Shown here: piece by piece, positions 44,891 through 53,634 of the stretch
Position numbering within the stretch: position 1 is the first letter of the stretch
Layout: the number at the start of each line of letters is the position of its first letter
Assembly (NCBI RefSeq): GCF_001295845.1
Contig: NZ_LJIC01000022.1
Span: 51,275-115,274, forward strand
Reading direction: 5' to 3'
Source of the DNA: Rhodopseudomonas sp. AAP120
GTDB taxonomy: Bacteria; Pseudomonadota; Alphaproteobacteria; Rhizobiales; Xanthobacteraceae
DNA length: 64,000 nt
Translations under genes and position numbers: made by a program
The notes under the pieces: model-generated
The model's database searches: none
What the model was told of the DNA's origin: nothing
Seen by the model: only the letters and a program-made list of their open reading frames with translations

Positions 44891-46138
44891 ATGAACTTCG
44901 ACGATACCCCGCAGGAAGCCGAATTCCGCGCCAAGGCGCGCGCCTGGATCGACGCCAATGCGCCGAAGCAATACGAGGACGATTTGCGCAAGGCGTCGCT
45001 CGGCCGCGTGGCGCTGAAGGGCGCCAATGTGCTCGATGTCGCCAAGGCCTGGCAGAAGAAGAAGGCCGACGCCGGTTGGGCCGTGCCGCATTGGCCGAAG
45101 GAATATGGCGGCCGCGGCGCGTCGCCGATCGAGCGCGTGATCTGGCAGCAGGAGGAGGGCGTGTTCGGCAAGCTCACGGCGATGTTCATCATCGGCCAGG
45201 GCATGTGCGGTCCGACCATGATGGCCTACGCGTCGGAAGAGCAGAAGCGGCACTATCTGCCGCCGCTCGGCTCCGGCGAGCAGGTGTGGTGCCAGCTGTT
45301 CTCCGAGCCCGCCGGTGGTTCGGACGTCGCTGGCCTGCGCACCCGCGCCGAGAGGGATGGCGACGACTGGGTGATCAACGGCCAGAAGATCTGGACCTCC
45401 GGCGCGCACTACTCGGACTATGGCATCCTGATCACTCGCACCGACCCGACCGTGCCGAAGCACAAGGGTCTGACGATGTTCTTCCTCGACATGAAGAGCC
45501 CCGGCGTCGAGATCCGGCCGATCAAGCAGGCCAACGGCAATTCCGACTTCAACGAGGTGTACTTCACCAACGTGCGGATCCCGGATAGCCAGCGCCTCGG
45601 CGCCGTCGGTGACGGCTGGAACGTGTCGCTGACCACGTTGATGAACGAGCGCATGTCGATCGGCGCCAATGTGGCGACCGGTTTCCCTGAGCTGTTCGAC
45701 TATTGCAACTCGCTGACGCTCGACGGCGCGCCGGCGCTCGACGATCGCGCGGTGCGCAGCAAGCTGGCGAACTGGGCCGTGAAGGCGAGCGGGCTGAAAT
45801 ATACCAGCTTCCGCTCGATCTCGGCGCTGTCGAAAGGCCAACGTCCCGGTCCGGAGAACTCGATCGGCAAGCTGGTCGCCGGTTCGATGATCCAGGAGGT
45901 CGCGATGTATGCGCTCGATCTGCAGGGCGCCGCGGGAGTGTTGAGCGCGCCCGAGGATGCCGACGTCGGCGGCCGCTTCCAGGCGATGCTGCTGCGTTCG
46001 CCGGCAACGCGCGTCGAGGGCGGCACCGACGAGATCCTGCGCAACATCATCGCCGAGCGCGTGCTCGGCCTGCCGGGCGACATCCGTGTCGACAAGGACG
46101 TGCCGTTCAACCAAATCCCGACGCGGGGGCGGGCGTAG
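44891..46138 (+). CDS. Acyl-CoA dehydrogenase, large-subunit type, paralogue 1
   Basis: 415-residue acyl-CoA dehydrogenase with a start (MNFDDTPQEAEFRAKARAWI) typical of pimeloyl-CoA-dehydrogenase large subunits. The FAD-contact segment is QLFSEPAGGSDVAGLRTRAE (about 137-156), then WVINGQKIWTSGAHYSDYGI. The helix-G glutamate expected as catalytic base in isovaleryl/long-chain types is present in TTLMNERMSIGA (about 253). The C-terminal segment reads RVEGGTDEILRNIIAERVLG. GAGGATAGGCAG precedes the ATG. It is nearly collinear with the next gene, same length and about 80 percent similar by eye. Confidence 0.93.
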   Translation: MNFDDTPQEAEFRAKARAWIDANAPKQYEDDLRKASLGRVALKGANVLDVAKAWQKKKADAGWAVPHWPKEYGGRGASPIERVIWQQEEGVFGKLTAMFIIGQGMCGPTMMAYASEEQKRHYLPPLGSGEQVWCQLFSEPAGGSDVAGLRTRAERDGDDWVINGQKIWTSGAHYSDYGILITRTDPTVPKHKGLTMFFLDMKSPGVEIRPIKQANGNSDFNEVYFTNVRIPDSQRLGAVGDGWNVSLTTLMNERMSIGANVATGFPELFDYCNSLTLDGAPALDDRAVRSKLANWAVKASGLKYTSFRSISALSKGQRPGPENSIGKLVAGSMIQEVAMYALDLQGAAGVLSAPEDADVGGRFQAMLLRSPATRVEGGTDEILRNIIAERVLGLPGDIRVDKDVPFNQIPTRGRA

Positions 46139-46144
46139 TCACCC

Positions 46145-46285
46145 CGTGTCCCGGACGCGGTGCGGCATTCTTCATGCCGCTTCGCAGATCCGGGACCCCG
46201 GTTCGGCGCCGAAGAGTACAGCGGGGCCCCGGATCTGCAGCGCACCACGCCGCAAGGGCGGCGCGCTGCGCAGCGTCCGGGGCAC
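46145..46285 (+). repeat. Family C palindromic repeat (copy 3)
   Basis: Same order as copy 2, from CGTGTCCCGGACGCGGTGCG to GTCCGGGGCAC. It begins six bases after the stop of paralogue 1. Confidence 0.88.
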
Positions 46286-46339
46286 TCACTGATTAGTGGA
46301 CACGCCGCGCGTGGGCCACGTTACGATGAGGAAGCGACG

Positions 46340-47587
46340 ATGAATTTCGACGATACCCCGCAGGAAGCTGAGTTTCGCGCCAAGGCTCGGGCGTGGATCG
46401 ACGCCAACGCGCCGAAGCAATACGAGCAGGAATTAGCGAAGTCCGGCCTCGGCCGCATCAGCCTGAAGAACGCCGACATCGTCGAAGTCGGCAAGGCGTG
46501 GCAGAAGAAGAAGGCCGAGGGCGGCTGGTCCTGCCTGACCTGGCCGAAGGAATATGGCGGCCGCGGCGCGACGCCGATCGAGAAGGTGATCTGGCAGCAG
46601 GAAGAGGGCGTCTACGGAAAGCTCACCCAGCCGTTCCAGATCGGCGAGGGCATGTGCGGTCCGACCGTAATGGCCTATGGCAGCGAGGACGACAAGCGCA
46701 AGTATCTGCCCAAGCTCGCCTCGGGCGAGAACATCTGGTGCCAGCTGTTCTCCGAGCCGGCGGGCGGCTCCGACGTCGCCGGTCTGCGCACCCGCGCCGA
46801 GAAGGATGGCGACGACTGGATCATCAACGGCCAGAAGATCTGGACCTCGGGCGCGCACTACTCCGATTACGGTTTGCTGATCACCCGCACCGACCCGAAT
46901 GTGCCGAAGCACAAGGGCCTCACCATGTTCTTCCTGGACATGAAGAGCCCCGGCGTCGAGGTGAAGCCGATCAAGCAGGCCAACGGCATGCAGGAATTCA
47001 ACGAGGTGTTCTTCACCAACGTGCGAATTCCGGACAGCCAGCGGCTCGGCGCCGTCGGCGACGGCTGGAACGTCTCGCTGACCACGCTGATGAACGAACG
47101 TATGTCGATCGGCGCGCGGCTCGCCACGGGCTTCCCGGAGATCTTTGCGTTCTGCAACGATCTGGTGACGGAGAACGGCCCGGCGATCGACGATCCGGCG
47201 GTGCGTAGCAAGCTGGCCAACTGGGCCGTCAAGGCGAGCGGCCTGAAGTACACCTCGTACCGCTCGATCTCGGCCCTGTCGAAGGGCGAGCGTCCGGGAC
47301 CGGAGAATTCGATCGGCAAGCTGGTCGCCGGTCCAATGCTGCAGGACATTGCTGCCTTCGCGATGGATCTGGAAGGCGCCGCGGGCGTGTTCACCGATCC
47401 GGCCGAGGCCGAAGCCGGCGGCAGCTTCCAGGCGATGATGCTGGGTTCGCCGTCGATGCGCATTGCCGGCGGCACCGACGAAATCCTGCGCAACATCGTC
47501 GCTGAGCGCGTGCTCGGCCTGCCCGGCGATATCCGCGTCGACAAGGATGTGCCGTTCAACAAGATCCCGACCAAGGGACGGGGTTAG
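46340..47587 (+). CDS. Acyl-CoA dehydrogenase, large-subunit type, paralogue 2
   Basis: 415 residues, the same length as paralogue 1, sharing the start, the FAD segment QLFSEPAGGSDVAGLRTRAE, the helix-G Glu in LMNERMSIGA, and the tail GGTDEILRNIVAERVLGLPG. Differences cluster in residues 28-115 and 260-275 and near the C-terminus (RIAGG instead of RVEGG), regions likely to shape the acyl pocket or subunit contact. The ATG at 46340 follows GAGGAAGCGACG. The pair probably arose by tandem duplication and may give two enzymes with one shared small subunit (inference). Confidence 0.93.
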   Translation: MNFDDTPQEAEFRAKARAWIDANAPKQYEQELAKSGLGRISLKNADIVEVGKAWQKKKAEGGWSCLTWPKEYGGRGATPIEKVIWQQEEGVYGKLTQPFQIGEGMCGPTVMAYGSEDDKRKYLPKLASGENIWCQLFSEPAGGSDVAGLRTRAEKDGDDWIINGQKIWTSGAHYSDYGLLITRTDPNVPKHKGLTMFFLDMKSPGVEVKPIKQANGMQEFNEVFFTNVRIPDSQRLGAVGDGWNVSLTTLMNERMSIGARLATGFPEIFAFCNDLVTENGPAIDDPAVRSKLANWAVKASGLKYTSYRSISALSKGERPGPENSIGKLVAGPMLQDIAAFAMDLEGAAGVFTDPAEAEAGGSFQAMMLGSPSMRIAGGTDEILRNIVAERVLGLPGDIRVDKDVPFNKIPTKGRG

Positions 47588-47593
47588 CCTCTG

Positions 47594-47735
47594 CGTGTCC
47601 CGGACGCGCCGCAGCGCGAAGCGTTGCTGCGCAGATCCGGGACCCCGGTTCGGGCACCGACAAACAACGCCGGGGCCCCGGATCAGCAGTGCACCACGCC
47701 GCAAACGCGGCGCGCTGCAAAGCATCCAGGGCACG
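47594..47735 (+). repeat. Family C palindromic repeat (copy 4)
   Basis: Same order again, from CGTGTCCCGGACGCGCCGCA to CATCCAGGGCACG. It begins seven bases after the stop of paralogue 2 and ends 32 bp before the nitroreductase start. Confidence 0.86.
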
Positions 47736-47766
47736 TTCCATTTCAAGGCATGCAAGGATGTCGCCG

Positions 47767-48465
47767 ATGACCGAGAAATCCGACCACTCCGCTCCGATCG
47801 ATGTCCTTGAAGACCTGATGGCGGCGCGCTATTCGTGCCGGCGCTTCAAATCCGATCCGGTGCCGCGCGCAACGATCGAGCGGATTCTGACCGCAGCGCA
47901 GAAAACCGCGTCGTGGTGCAACAGCCAGCCGTGGCAGGTGGTGATCACCTCCGGCGAGGCAACGTCGAAGTTTCGCGAGGTGATCTACCCGACCGCGGCC
48001 GGCGGTGCGCCGATGACCGGTGACTTCGAATTCCCGCGCGAGTATCGCGGCGTCTATCTCGACCGCCGGCGCGAGAGCGGATTCCAGCTCTACAATGCGG
48101 TCGGCATCGCCCGCGGCGACAAGGCAGCCGCCGCCAAGCAGGCGCTGGAGAACTTCAACTTCTTCGGCGCGCCGCATGTGGCGATCATCACCAGCGACGA
48201 GGCGCTCGGCGTCTACGGCGCCGTCGATTGCGGCGGCTACGTCACCTCGTTCATGCTGGCTGCGCAGGCGCTCGGCGTCGCCACCGTGCCGCAGGCAGCG
48301 CTGGCGTTCCACGCCGCCGTGGTACGCAAACATTTCGGCCTGTCCGAGGATCGCCGCGTCGTCTGCGGCATCTCGTTCGGCTACGCCGACACCGAGCACA
48401 AGGCTAACAGCTACCGCACCAATCGCGCAGGCCTCGGCGAAGTCGCGACATTCGTCGAATCGTAG
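47767..48465 (+). CDS. Nitroreductase-family flavoprotein
   Basis: 232-residue FMN-dependent oxidoreductase. The N-terminal flavin-phosphate motif is in ARYSCRRFKSDPVPRATIERIL, followed by ASWCNSQPWQVVITSG (about 50-65, FMN-ring contact). The C-terminal FGLSEDRRVVCGISFGYADTEHKAN is typical of the branch. AAGGA lies seven bases before ATG 47767; an in-frame ATG at 47758 overlaps it. Placement at the end of the acyl-CoA dehydrogenase cluster suggests a role in the same pathway (for example an enoate or quinone reduction), but that is a guess. Confidence 0.9.
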   Translation: MTEKSDHSAPIDVLEDLMAARYSCRRFKSDPVPRATIERILTAAQKTASWCNSQPWQVVITSGEATSKFREVIYPTAAGGAPMTGDFEFPREYRGVYLDRRRESGFQLYNAVGIARGDKAAAAKQALENFNFFGAPHVAIITSDEALGVYGAVDCGGYVTSFMLAAQALGVATVPQAALAFHAAVVRKHFGLSEDRRVVCGISFGYADTEHKANSYRTNRAGLGEVATFVES

Positions 48466-48470
48466 CAGGC

Positions 48471-49022
48471 TCAGCGCGCTCGCTGCGCGCGTTCCTTCTC
48501 CACGGCGTCCGTGGTGCCGCGTAGGAACGCCATGTGGCGCCTGGAGAGGCGCCGAGCACCTTGAGAAACATGGTGACGAAGCATCGGCAGAAACAGCCGC
48601 TGAACCGAGCTTGCGCCGATCTCGTCCAGTAGCGTGGCGAACACGCGGGTCTCACGCCCGCCTTCTGGATGCAGCACGGGAAAAATAGCGGCGCGGACCA
48701 GGAGTTCGCAGCCGTGGCGTCGCCGACAGCGTGCCGCAGACGTTGGGCATCCCCGCCAGCATCTCTGGCTCGATAAACACGTCGTAGCCCTCCACCGTCC
48801 TCGATGCCTGGATGGCGTGCATCGCGCCGCCGGGAAACCACATCGCGTGTCGATGCGGCGCCAGTTCCTGAGCCGAGCCGGCCCATGTGATTTTGTATGC
48901 GACGACGCGACCGGGCGCATTGTCCGGCTCGATCCAGTCATCGGAAATGGCTGTTGGTCGAGGATCGGCACCAGTGATGGATGCTCAGGTGGGATTGGCC
49001 GGATCTCGAAATAAACTGGCAT
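48471..49022 (-). pseudogene. Decayed AraC-family regulator
   Basis: Read across frames on the minus strand, the pieces join into the N-terminal half of an AraC-type regulator. One frame gives VVAYKITWAGSAQELAPHRHA (first part of the cupin-like domain), followed without a gap by MWFPGGAMHAIQ (a later part of the same domain), which indicates an internal deletion. Then AGMPNVCGTLSAT breaks into a second frame, CELLVRAAIFPVLHPEGG and TRVFATLLDEIGAS. At least two frameshifts are needed, and no complete C-terminal helix-turn-helix remains. The divergent gene at 49109 was probably its neighbour and perhaps its target. The rest of the 48466-49108 gap shows nothing else. Confidence 0.65.
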
Positions 49023-49108
49023 ATCCGCCAGATACCGCCAACCGCTCGCGGCCTTATAGGTAAGTGCTGCCGGTTGCTCCCGGCAGCTATTGCGAAAGGA
49101 GTACTCGA

Positions 49109-50119
49109 ATGAATGATCGCATTCGTTCGGTGGCCGATCTGGAAGCCGTTGTCGGGACGACGCCAGACTTAATGAACCTCAAGGTGATCGATCACCTCGA
49201 CGACGGTGCTTTGCGTTGGATTGCGGCGTCGCCGATCCTGTTCGCCGGCTTTGCCTGTGCGGGGGCGGTGGCCGTCACCCTCGGCGGTGGCGAGGCTGGA
49301 TTCGCGAGCGCCGACGCGCATCGGCTCCGCTTGCCCAAAGCTGTGCTCGACGATCCCGCTCCGGCGAGGCCCGGACAGGGGTTCGGCTCGCTGTTCCTGC
49401 TGCCCGGCACCGTGGAAATGTTGCGCATCAACGGTCGCATCACGGAGGTGCGCGATAACGAGATCTGTATCGAGGTGGAGCAATGTTACGGTCATTGCGG
49501 CAAGGCGTTGCTGCGCTCCGAATTCTGGATGGCGATGCCGCTCGCGACTGCGCCGCAGGACGTTAAAGGCTTCGCAGCCGAGAGCCGTCTGATGGCGCTG
49601 GCGACGTGTGACGCAGCGGGACGTACCGATCTCAGCCCCAAGGGCGATCCGGCCGGATTGCTTCGACTCGACGACGGCTGCGCCTGGTTCGCCGATCGAC
49701 CCGGCAATCGTCGCACCGACAGCTTCCGCAATATCCTGTTGCAGCCGCGTGTGGCGGCGGCGCTGCTGATCCCCGGCGCGTATTCGATCGCTCTATTATC
49801 GGGGCTGGCCCGGATTACGTCGGATGCGGGCAAACGGACCGCTTTCGCGGTCGACGGCAAAGTCCCGGCGCTGGTGACCGCGATCGACGATGTGACGATC
49901 GAGCTGCACGATAGTCCCGCGCTTCGCCGCGCCAAGCTTTGGCCGCTGCATCCGCCGACCCACGGGATCGACGCCGCCAAGCTGTTCGTCGAGCACATCA
50001 AACTGAACAGGAATGCCGGATTAGGCGCCCGCCTCACCAGCGCCGCACTGTCCGTACCCGGCGTTTCCGGCTTGCTGAAGAAGGGATTGGACAAGGAGTA
50101 CAAGAACAATCTGTACTGA
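49109..50119 (+). CDS. Pyridoxamine-5'-phosphate-oxidase-family FMN-binding protein (long form)
   Basis: 336 residues. The split-barrel region runs from about 130 to 300, with QCYGHCGKALLRSEFW and then LMALATCDAAGRTDLSPKGDPAG (a flavin-phosphate-type strand pair) and IPGAYSIALLSGLARIT. An N-terminal part (about 1-120) is related to barrel halves of MSMEG-type flavin proteins. AAAGGAG precedes the ATG. The substrate is unknown; relatives reduce or sense F420 or flavins. The C-terminal 60 residues are helical and end in a basic tail. Confidence 0.82.
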   Translation: MNDRIRSVADLEAVVGTTPDLMNLKVIDHLDDGALRWIAASPILFAGFACAGAVAVTLGGGEAGFASADAHRLRLPKAVLDDPAPARPGQGFGSLFLLPGTVEMLRINGRITEVRDNEICIEVEQCYGHCGKALLRSEFWMAMPLATAPQDVKGFAAESRLMALATCDAAGRTDLSPKGDPAGLLRLDDGCAWFADRPGNRRTDSFRNILLQPRVAAALLIPGAYSIALLSGLARITSDAGKRTAFAVDGKVPALVTAIDDVTIELHDSPALRRAKLWPLHPPTHGIDAAKLFVEHIKLNRNAGLGARLTSAALSVPGVSGLLKKGLDKEYKNNLY

Positions 50120-50168
50120 CGACCCTCACGTCGTCGCTCACGCGAGTCATCCGACGTTCTGTCCTGCC

Positions 50169-50951
50169 TCAGAACCGCGGCGGACGCTTCTCTTTGTAAG
50201 CGGCGATGCCCTCGAGGATCTCGTCGCTGCGCATCGATGAGCGAGCGCGGGTATCGGCAGCTTGCTCGTCGAGTGCCTGGCGGGCGAACTCATTGATCGC
50301 GCGCTTCATGCCGGCGACGGCGTTGGGCGCATTGCCGGCGAGCGTCGTGGCCAGCGCATCGACTTCGCGGTCGAGCCGATCCATCGGTACCATCTGTGTC
50401 AGATAGCCGATCCGGAGCATCTCGGCGGCGTCGATACGCTGAGCGGTCAGGAACAGTCGCTTGGCGTTGTCGACGCCGAGGCGGGTGACGTAGCGCTTGA
50501 TGCCGTTCGGGTAATAATGCAGCCCTAGCCGCGCCGCCGGCATGAACATTTCGGCACTGTCGACGCCGATGCGGAAGTCGCAGGCCAGCGCCAGATCGGT
50601 CGAGCCGCCATAGACCCCGCCGTTCAACCGACAGATCGTCGGCATCCGAAGCGCCTCCAGCCGGTCGACCACTTGTTCGAACGCCGCACCTGGAGATTCG
50701 CTCTCGGTGTCGCTGGCCGCGCGCTCGGCGATCTGGCCGAGATCGAACCCGGCCGAGAACGCGCGGCCGGTGCCGGTGAGCACCAGCACGCGGACCGCCG
50801 GATCGGCGTCGATCTGGTCGAATTGGCTCAGCAGTGCGGTGAGATCTTCGGCCAGCAGGCGATTGAGATGTTTCGACCGATTCAACCGGATGATGGCGCG
50901 CGGGCCGTCGAGGCTGAGAAGCGGCGTGCTGTCGCCGTCCGTGTCCGACAT
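50169..50951 (-). CDS. Enoyl-CoA hydratase/isomerase-family protein
   Basis: 260-residue crotonase-fold protein. Oxyanion-hole segments are GRAFSAGFDLGQIAE (about 63-77) and NGGVYGGSTDLALACDFRIG. At the first usual glutamate position there is Asp (STDLALACD), and at the second there is Ala-Ala (MPAARLGLHY), so a simple hydratase mechanism is doubtful; isomerase, hydrolase or a non-standard reaction is possible. ATG 50951 follows AGGAG with nine bases of spacing. It stands apart from the other acyl-CoA genes. Confidence 0.88.
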   Translation of the reverse strand: MSDTDGDSTPLLSLDGPRAIIRLNRSKHLNRLLAEDLTALLSQFDQIDADPAVRVLVLTGTGRAFSAGFDLGQIAERAASDTESESPGAAFEQVVDRLEALRMPTICRLNGGVYGGSTDLALACDFRIGVDSAEMFMPAARLGLHYYPNGIKRYVTRLGVDNAKRLFLTAQRIDAAEMLRIGYLTQMVPMDRLDREVDALATTLAGNAPNAVAGMKRAINEFARQALDEQAADTRARSSMRSDEILEGIAAYKEKRPPRF

Positions 50952-51216
50952 CAATCCGAACTCCTGGGGACATGGAAGGTGGGGCGCGACCCTCACCGCG
51001 CCGCCTCGGGCGATCCCGGCTGGCTCCAGATCACATGCCTGCGTCGGCCCCCGCACGTCAATGATCGGGCCGATCCGGGCCGGTGGCGCTCCCGGTACCG
51101 GGTTGTTTATACTCCGGTCCGTTTCAACGTGTATTCCGGGCGCGCGGCTCTGGCGGTCCGGTGTCCGCTGCGCATGTCGGCGTCTCGATCAGGTTCTCGA
51201 ACACGGGTTGGCAAAG

Positions 51217-51891
51217 ATGGATATTGCCCATATCGCCCAGCATGCCGGCATGGCGGGCAGCGTATTCGCGACCATCTTCGTGGTCGCCACCGCCACGATG
51301 CGGACCATGATCCCGCTGCGCGTGTTCGGGATCCTGACCAATGCCATGCTGATCGCGGTGTCGATCCCCACCCACAACTATCCGACGCTGGCGCTGCATG
51401 CAGTGCTGCTGCCGCTCAACGTCTGGCGGTTGCACCAGATGCTGCAGCTCGTGCGGGACGTGAAGAAGTCCGTCAACAGCGACCTGTCGATGGAGTGGCT
51501 GAAGCCGTTCATGACCGAGCGCAAATGCGCTGCCGGAGAGGAGCTGTTCTACAAGGACGAGAAGGCCGAGCACATGTTCTACATCGTCAGCGGCCGTTTC
51601 CGCCTGGTGGAGTCCGGCATCGAATTGCCGGTCGGCGCGATCGTCGGCGAGTTGGGCATGCTGTCGCCGTCGCATACCCGGACCCAGACGCTGGAATGCA
51701 TCGAAGCCGGCGTCGTGCTTGGCGTCAGCTATCGGCAGGTCGAGGAGCTGTATGTGCAGAATCCCGAGTTTGGCTTCTACTTCCTGCGGCTCGCGAGCGC
51801 GCGGCTGTTTCAGAATATCGAGACGCTGGAAGCGCGGCTGGCGCAAGCTCACCTTGCGGTGCCGGTCGAAGTCGCCACCGAAACGGCTTAG
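51217..51891 (+). CDS. Membrane protein with a cyclic-nucleotide-binding domain
   Basis: 224 residues. The N-terminal half has three hydrophobic helices (about 10-70), and a cNMP-type beta-barrel follows (about 90-200): CAAGEELFYKDEKAEHMFYIVSG, then LPVGAIVGELGMLSPSHTRTQT, where GELGMLSPSHTRTQ corresponds to the phosphate-binding cassette. There is no DNA-binding domain, so it is not a Crp-type regulator. It looks like a membrane-tethered nucleotide sensor. TTG 51208 is an alternative start. The stop is 18 bp before the next gene, so the two are probably co-expressed. Confidence 0.85.
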   Translation: MDIAHIAQHAGMAGSVFATIFVVATATMRTMIPLRVFGILTNAMLIAVSIPTHNYPTLALHAVLLPLNVWRLHQMLQLVRDVKKSVNSDLSMEWLKPFMTERKCAAGEELFYKDEKAEHMFYIVSGRFRLVESGIELPVGAIVGELGMLSPSHTRTQTLECIEAGVVLGVSYRQVEELYVQNPEFGFYFLRLASARLFQNIETLEARLAQAHLAVPVEVATETA

Positions 51892-51909
51892 CGTGGCGAG
51901 GGCGGAACA

Positions 51910-52815
51910 GTGGCTGGCTATATCGATGCGCTGCGGTCCACGCTCGCCGAACTGCTCGGGGAGCGCGACGGCGTCGTGTCGCTCGAGCTTCCGAGCGGGC
52001 TGTCTCCGCGGGTCGAGCGGCTGGTGCGCGAGGCGGTGGAGCGGCTGGTCGAATACCAGAACCGCCGCTACGCGCAGCTCTATCTCGAGCGGATCGGCCG
52101 GTTCGCTCGCCGCCTCGATATCGGCGAGGATCTGCTGATCGAGATCGCGCGGCTGATGGCGGCGCGGATGACGTATGAGGATCCGATCCGGCTGGCTCAG
52201 CTCGCGCTGAAGGAGGCGGCGATCGGGCCGGACGGCGCTCCGCGCAACCGGGTCGATCGCAAATGCCGGTTTCGGATCGACGAGGTTGTGTCGGCACTGC
52301 CGATCGTCGTTGCAAACCCGATCCTGAAGGTCCTCGGGGCGCTGGGCTGGCAGCACATGCCGCTGAAGATTCGCTTCAACGCGACCGACTGGCTGGGCAT
52401 TCGCCGACTGCGGATCGAGGCGTGGCTGCGGCGCTGGCGGATGTTGTCGATCCGCTTCGCCCAGGAACGGATCTGGGTGGAGCGCTGGCTGCATATGATC
52501 GACCGGTGTCTGGCCAAGCGGCCGGAGGCGGTCTGGGCGGTGCTGCAGAGCGCCACCATGATCGGCGGCTACGGCGATGCTTATCGGTACGGCCTCGCCA
52601 ATTGGACTCTGATCATCGACACTCTCGTCAAGCCGGTGTTCGCCGGCACCCTGCAGCTCGACGATCTCGCAGCCGCGATTGCTGAGGCGCGCGCAGCGGC
52701 GGTCCCCGACCGGCGGCAAACGGCGCTGAAGCGGACCATCGCCGCCATTCGCGCCCGTGCGACGGCAGTTGCGACCCCGGCAACGACCATGGCCACGGCC
52801 GCGAGCGGGCCCTAA
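51910..52815 (+). CDS. Stand-alone protein like the C-terminal domain of indolepyruvate oxidoreductase beta (DUF6537-like)
   Basis: 301 residues from a GTG start. The pattern VREAVERLVEYQNRRYAQLYLERI, then MAARMTYEDPIRLAQLAL, then RIEAWLRRWRMLSIRFAQE and IGGYGDAYRYGLANWTLIID resembles the C-terminal region of single-chain or beta-subunit indolepyruvate:ferredoxin oxidoreductases. The catalytic gamma-type domain that should precede it (about 200 residues) is missing, and no alpha-subunit gene is nearby. It follows the cyclic-nucleotide-binding gene by 18 bp. It is either a domain with an independent role or a surviving fragment. The family call rests on memory of the pattern and needs a profile search. 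Confidence 0.6.
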   Translation: MAGYIDALRSTLAELLGERDGVVSLELPSGLSPRVERLVREAVERLVEYQNRRYAQLYLERIGRFARRLDIGEDLLIEIARLMAARMTYEDPIRLAQLALKEAAIGPDGAPRNRVDRKCRFRIDEVVSALPIVVANPILKVLGALGWQHMPLKIRFNATDWLGIRRLRIEAWLRRWRMLSIRFAQERIWVERWLHMIDRCLAKRPEAVWAVLQSATMIGGYGDAYRYGLANWTLIIDTLVKPVFAGTLQLDDLAAAIAEARAAAVPDRRQTALKRTIAAIRARATAVATPATTMATAASGP

Positions 52816-52979
52816 CCCCACCATCGGGAAAGTTGGTGGGCCGCCGCGCCCCGCAGTTTCCGCCACGTGCATTCTGGAACCAGAAGTGTCATAAAGGAGC
52901 CACGGTCCTTGACCGGTGGAGATGCTCAGCGCCCGCGCGGAGCTCCGGACGACGAACAGCGCTGCCTGTTCATGCCGCG

Positions 52980-53417
52980 ATGCTTCCTCGGGCCCAGGCA
53001 AAGGGCGTGAGATTGATCCTTCCCCAATTGTCGTCGACGGTCTCCGTTGGTGCGCTCGTCGGATGGATGCTCGTGCTCACCGTCAAGCACGTCGCGGCCG
53101 ACTTCTATCTGCAGAACAAATGGATGGCGCTCGGCAAGGATCAGAAGTCCGGGTGGGCGCTGCCGCTGCTGGCGCATTGCGGCGTGCATCTGCTGCTGAC
53201 CACCGCGGTGATGCTGGTACTGGCGCCACGCTACTGGTTTATCGGCCTGATCGATTTCGCCATCCATCTGGCGATCGACCGCACCAAGGGATTCTGCGTC
53301 GCTCATTTCGACGTCACGCAGGAATCACGCTGGTTCTGGTGGCTGATCGGAACCGATCAGGCACTCCATCACCTCACCGGATTTGGTCTGGCCGTGGTGC
53401 TCGCCGCGAATCCATAA
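52980..53417 (+). CDS. DUF3307 membrane protein
   Basis: About 145 residues with three or four hydrophobic segments. The family pattern is VKHVAADFYLQNKWMALGK (about 40-60), then LLAHCGVHLLLTT, then DFAIHLAIDRTKG and GTDQALHHLTGFGLAVVL, with conserved His and Asp residues suggesting a metal site in the membrane. The start is uncertain: ATG 52980 is used, and GTG 53007 is an alternative; neither has a good ribosome site. A hairpin (CCCACCA/TGGTGGG) lies upstream at 52817-52840. Function unknown. Confidence 0.82.
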   Translation: MLPRAQAKGVRLILPQLSSTVSVGALVGWMLVLTVKHVAADFYLQNKWMALGKDQKSGWALPLLAHCGVHLLLTTAVMLVLAPRYWFIGLIDFAIHLAIDRTKGFCVAHFDVTQESRWFWWLIGTDQALHHLTGFGLAVVLAANP

Positions 53418-53634
53418 GCGCGGGAATCATGCGTCGGCGTCCTGCTACGTCTGCGTGCCGAGCCTCACTACGCTGGCGGACGCTCTTGAGCGGCTTTGAG
53501 CACGACGATCAGTAGGCATGACGCGATCCGATCGATGAAACGGCATCGAGCACGGTCCAATAACCACGTCACGTTTCGCTCATCGGCGCCATCGAGCGCC
53601 GGTGAGCCTATTCGCGTGCGATACACGTCGCCGA

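Noticed and set aside
52817..52840. CCCACCA/TGGTGGG hairpin as a terminator
   Set aside because: No T-tract follows; it is mentioned only with the downstream gene.
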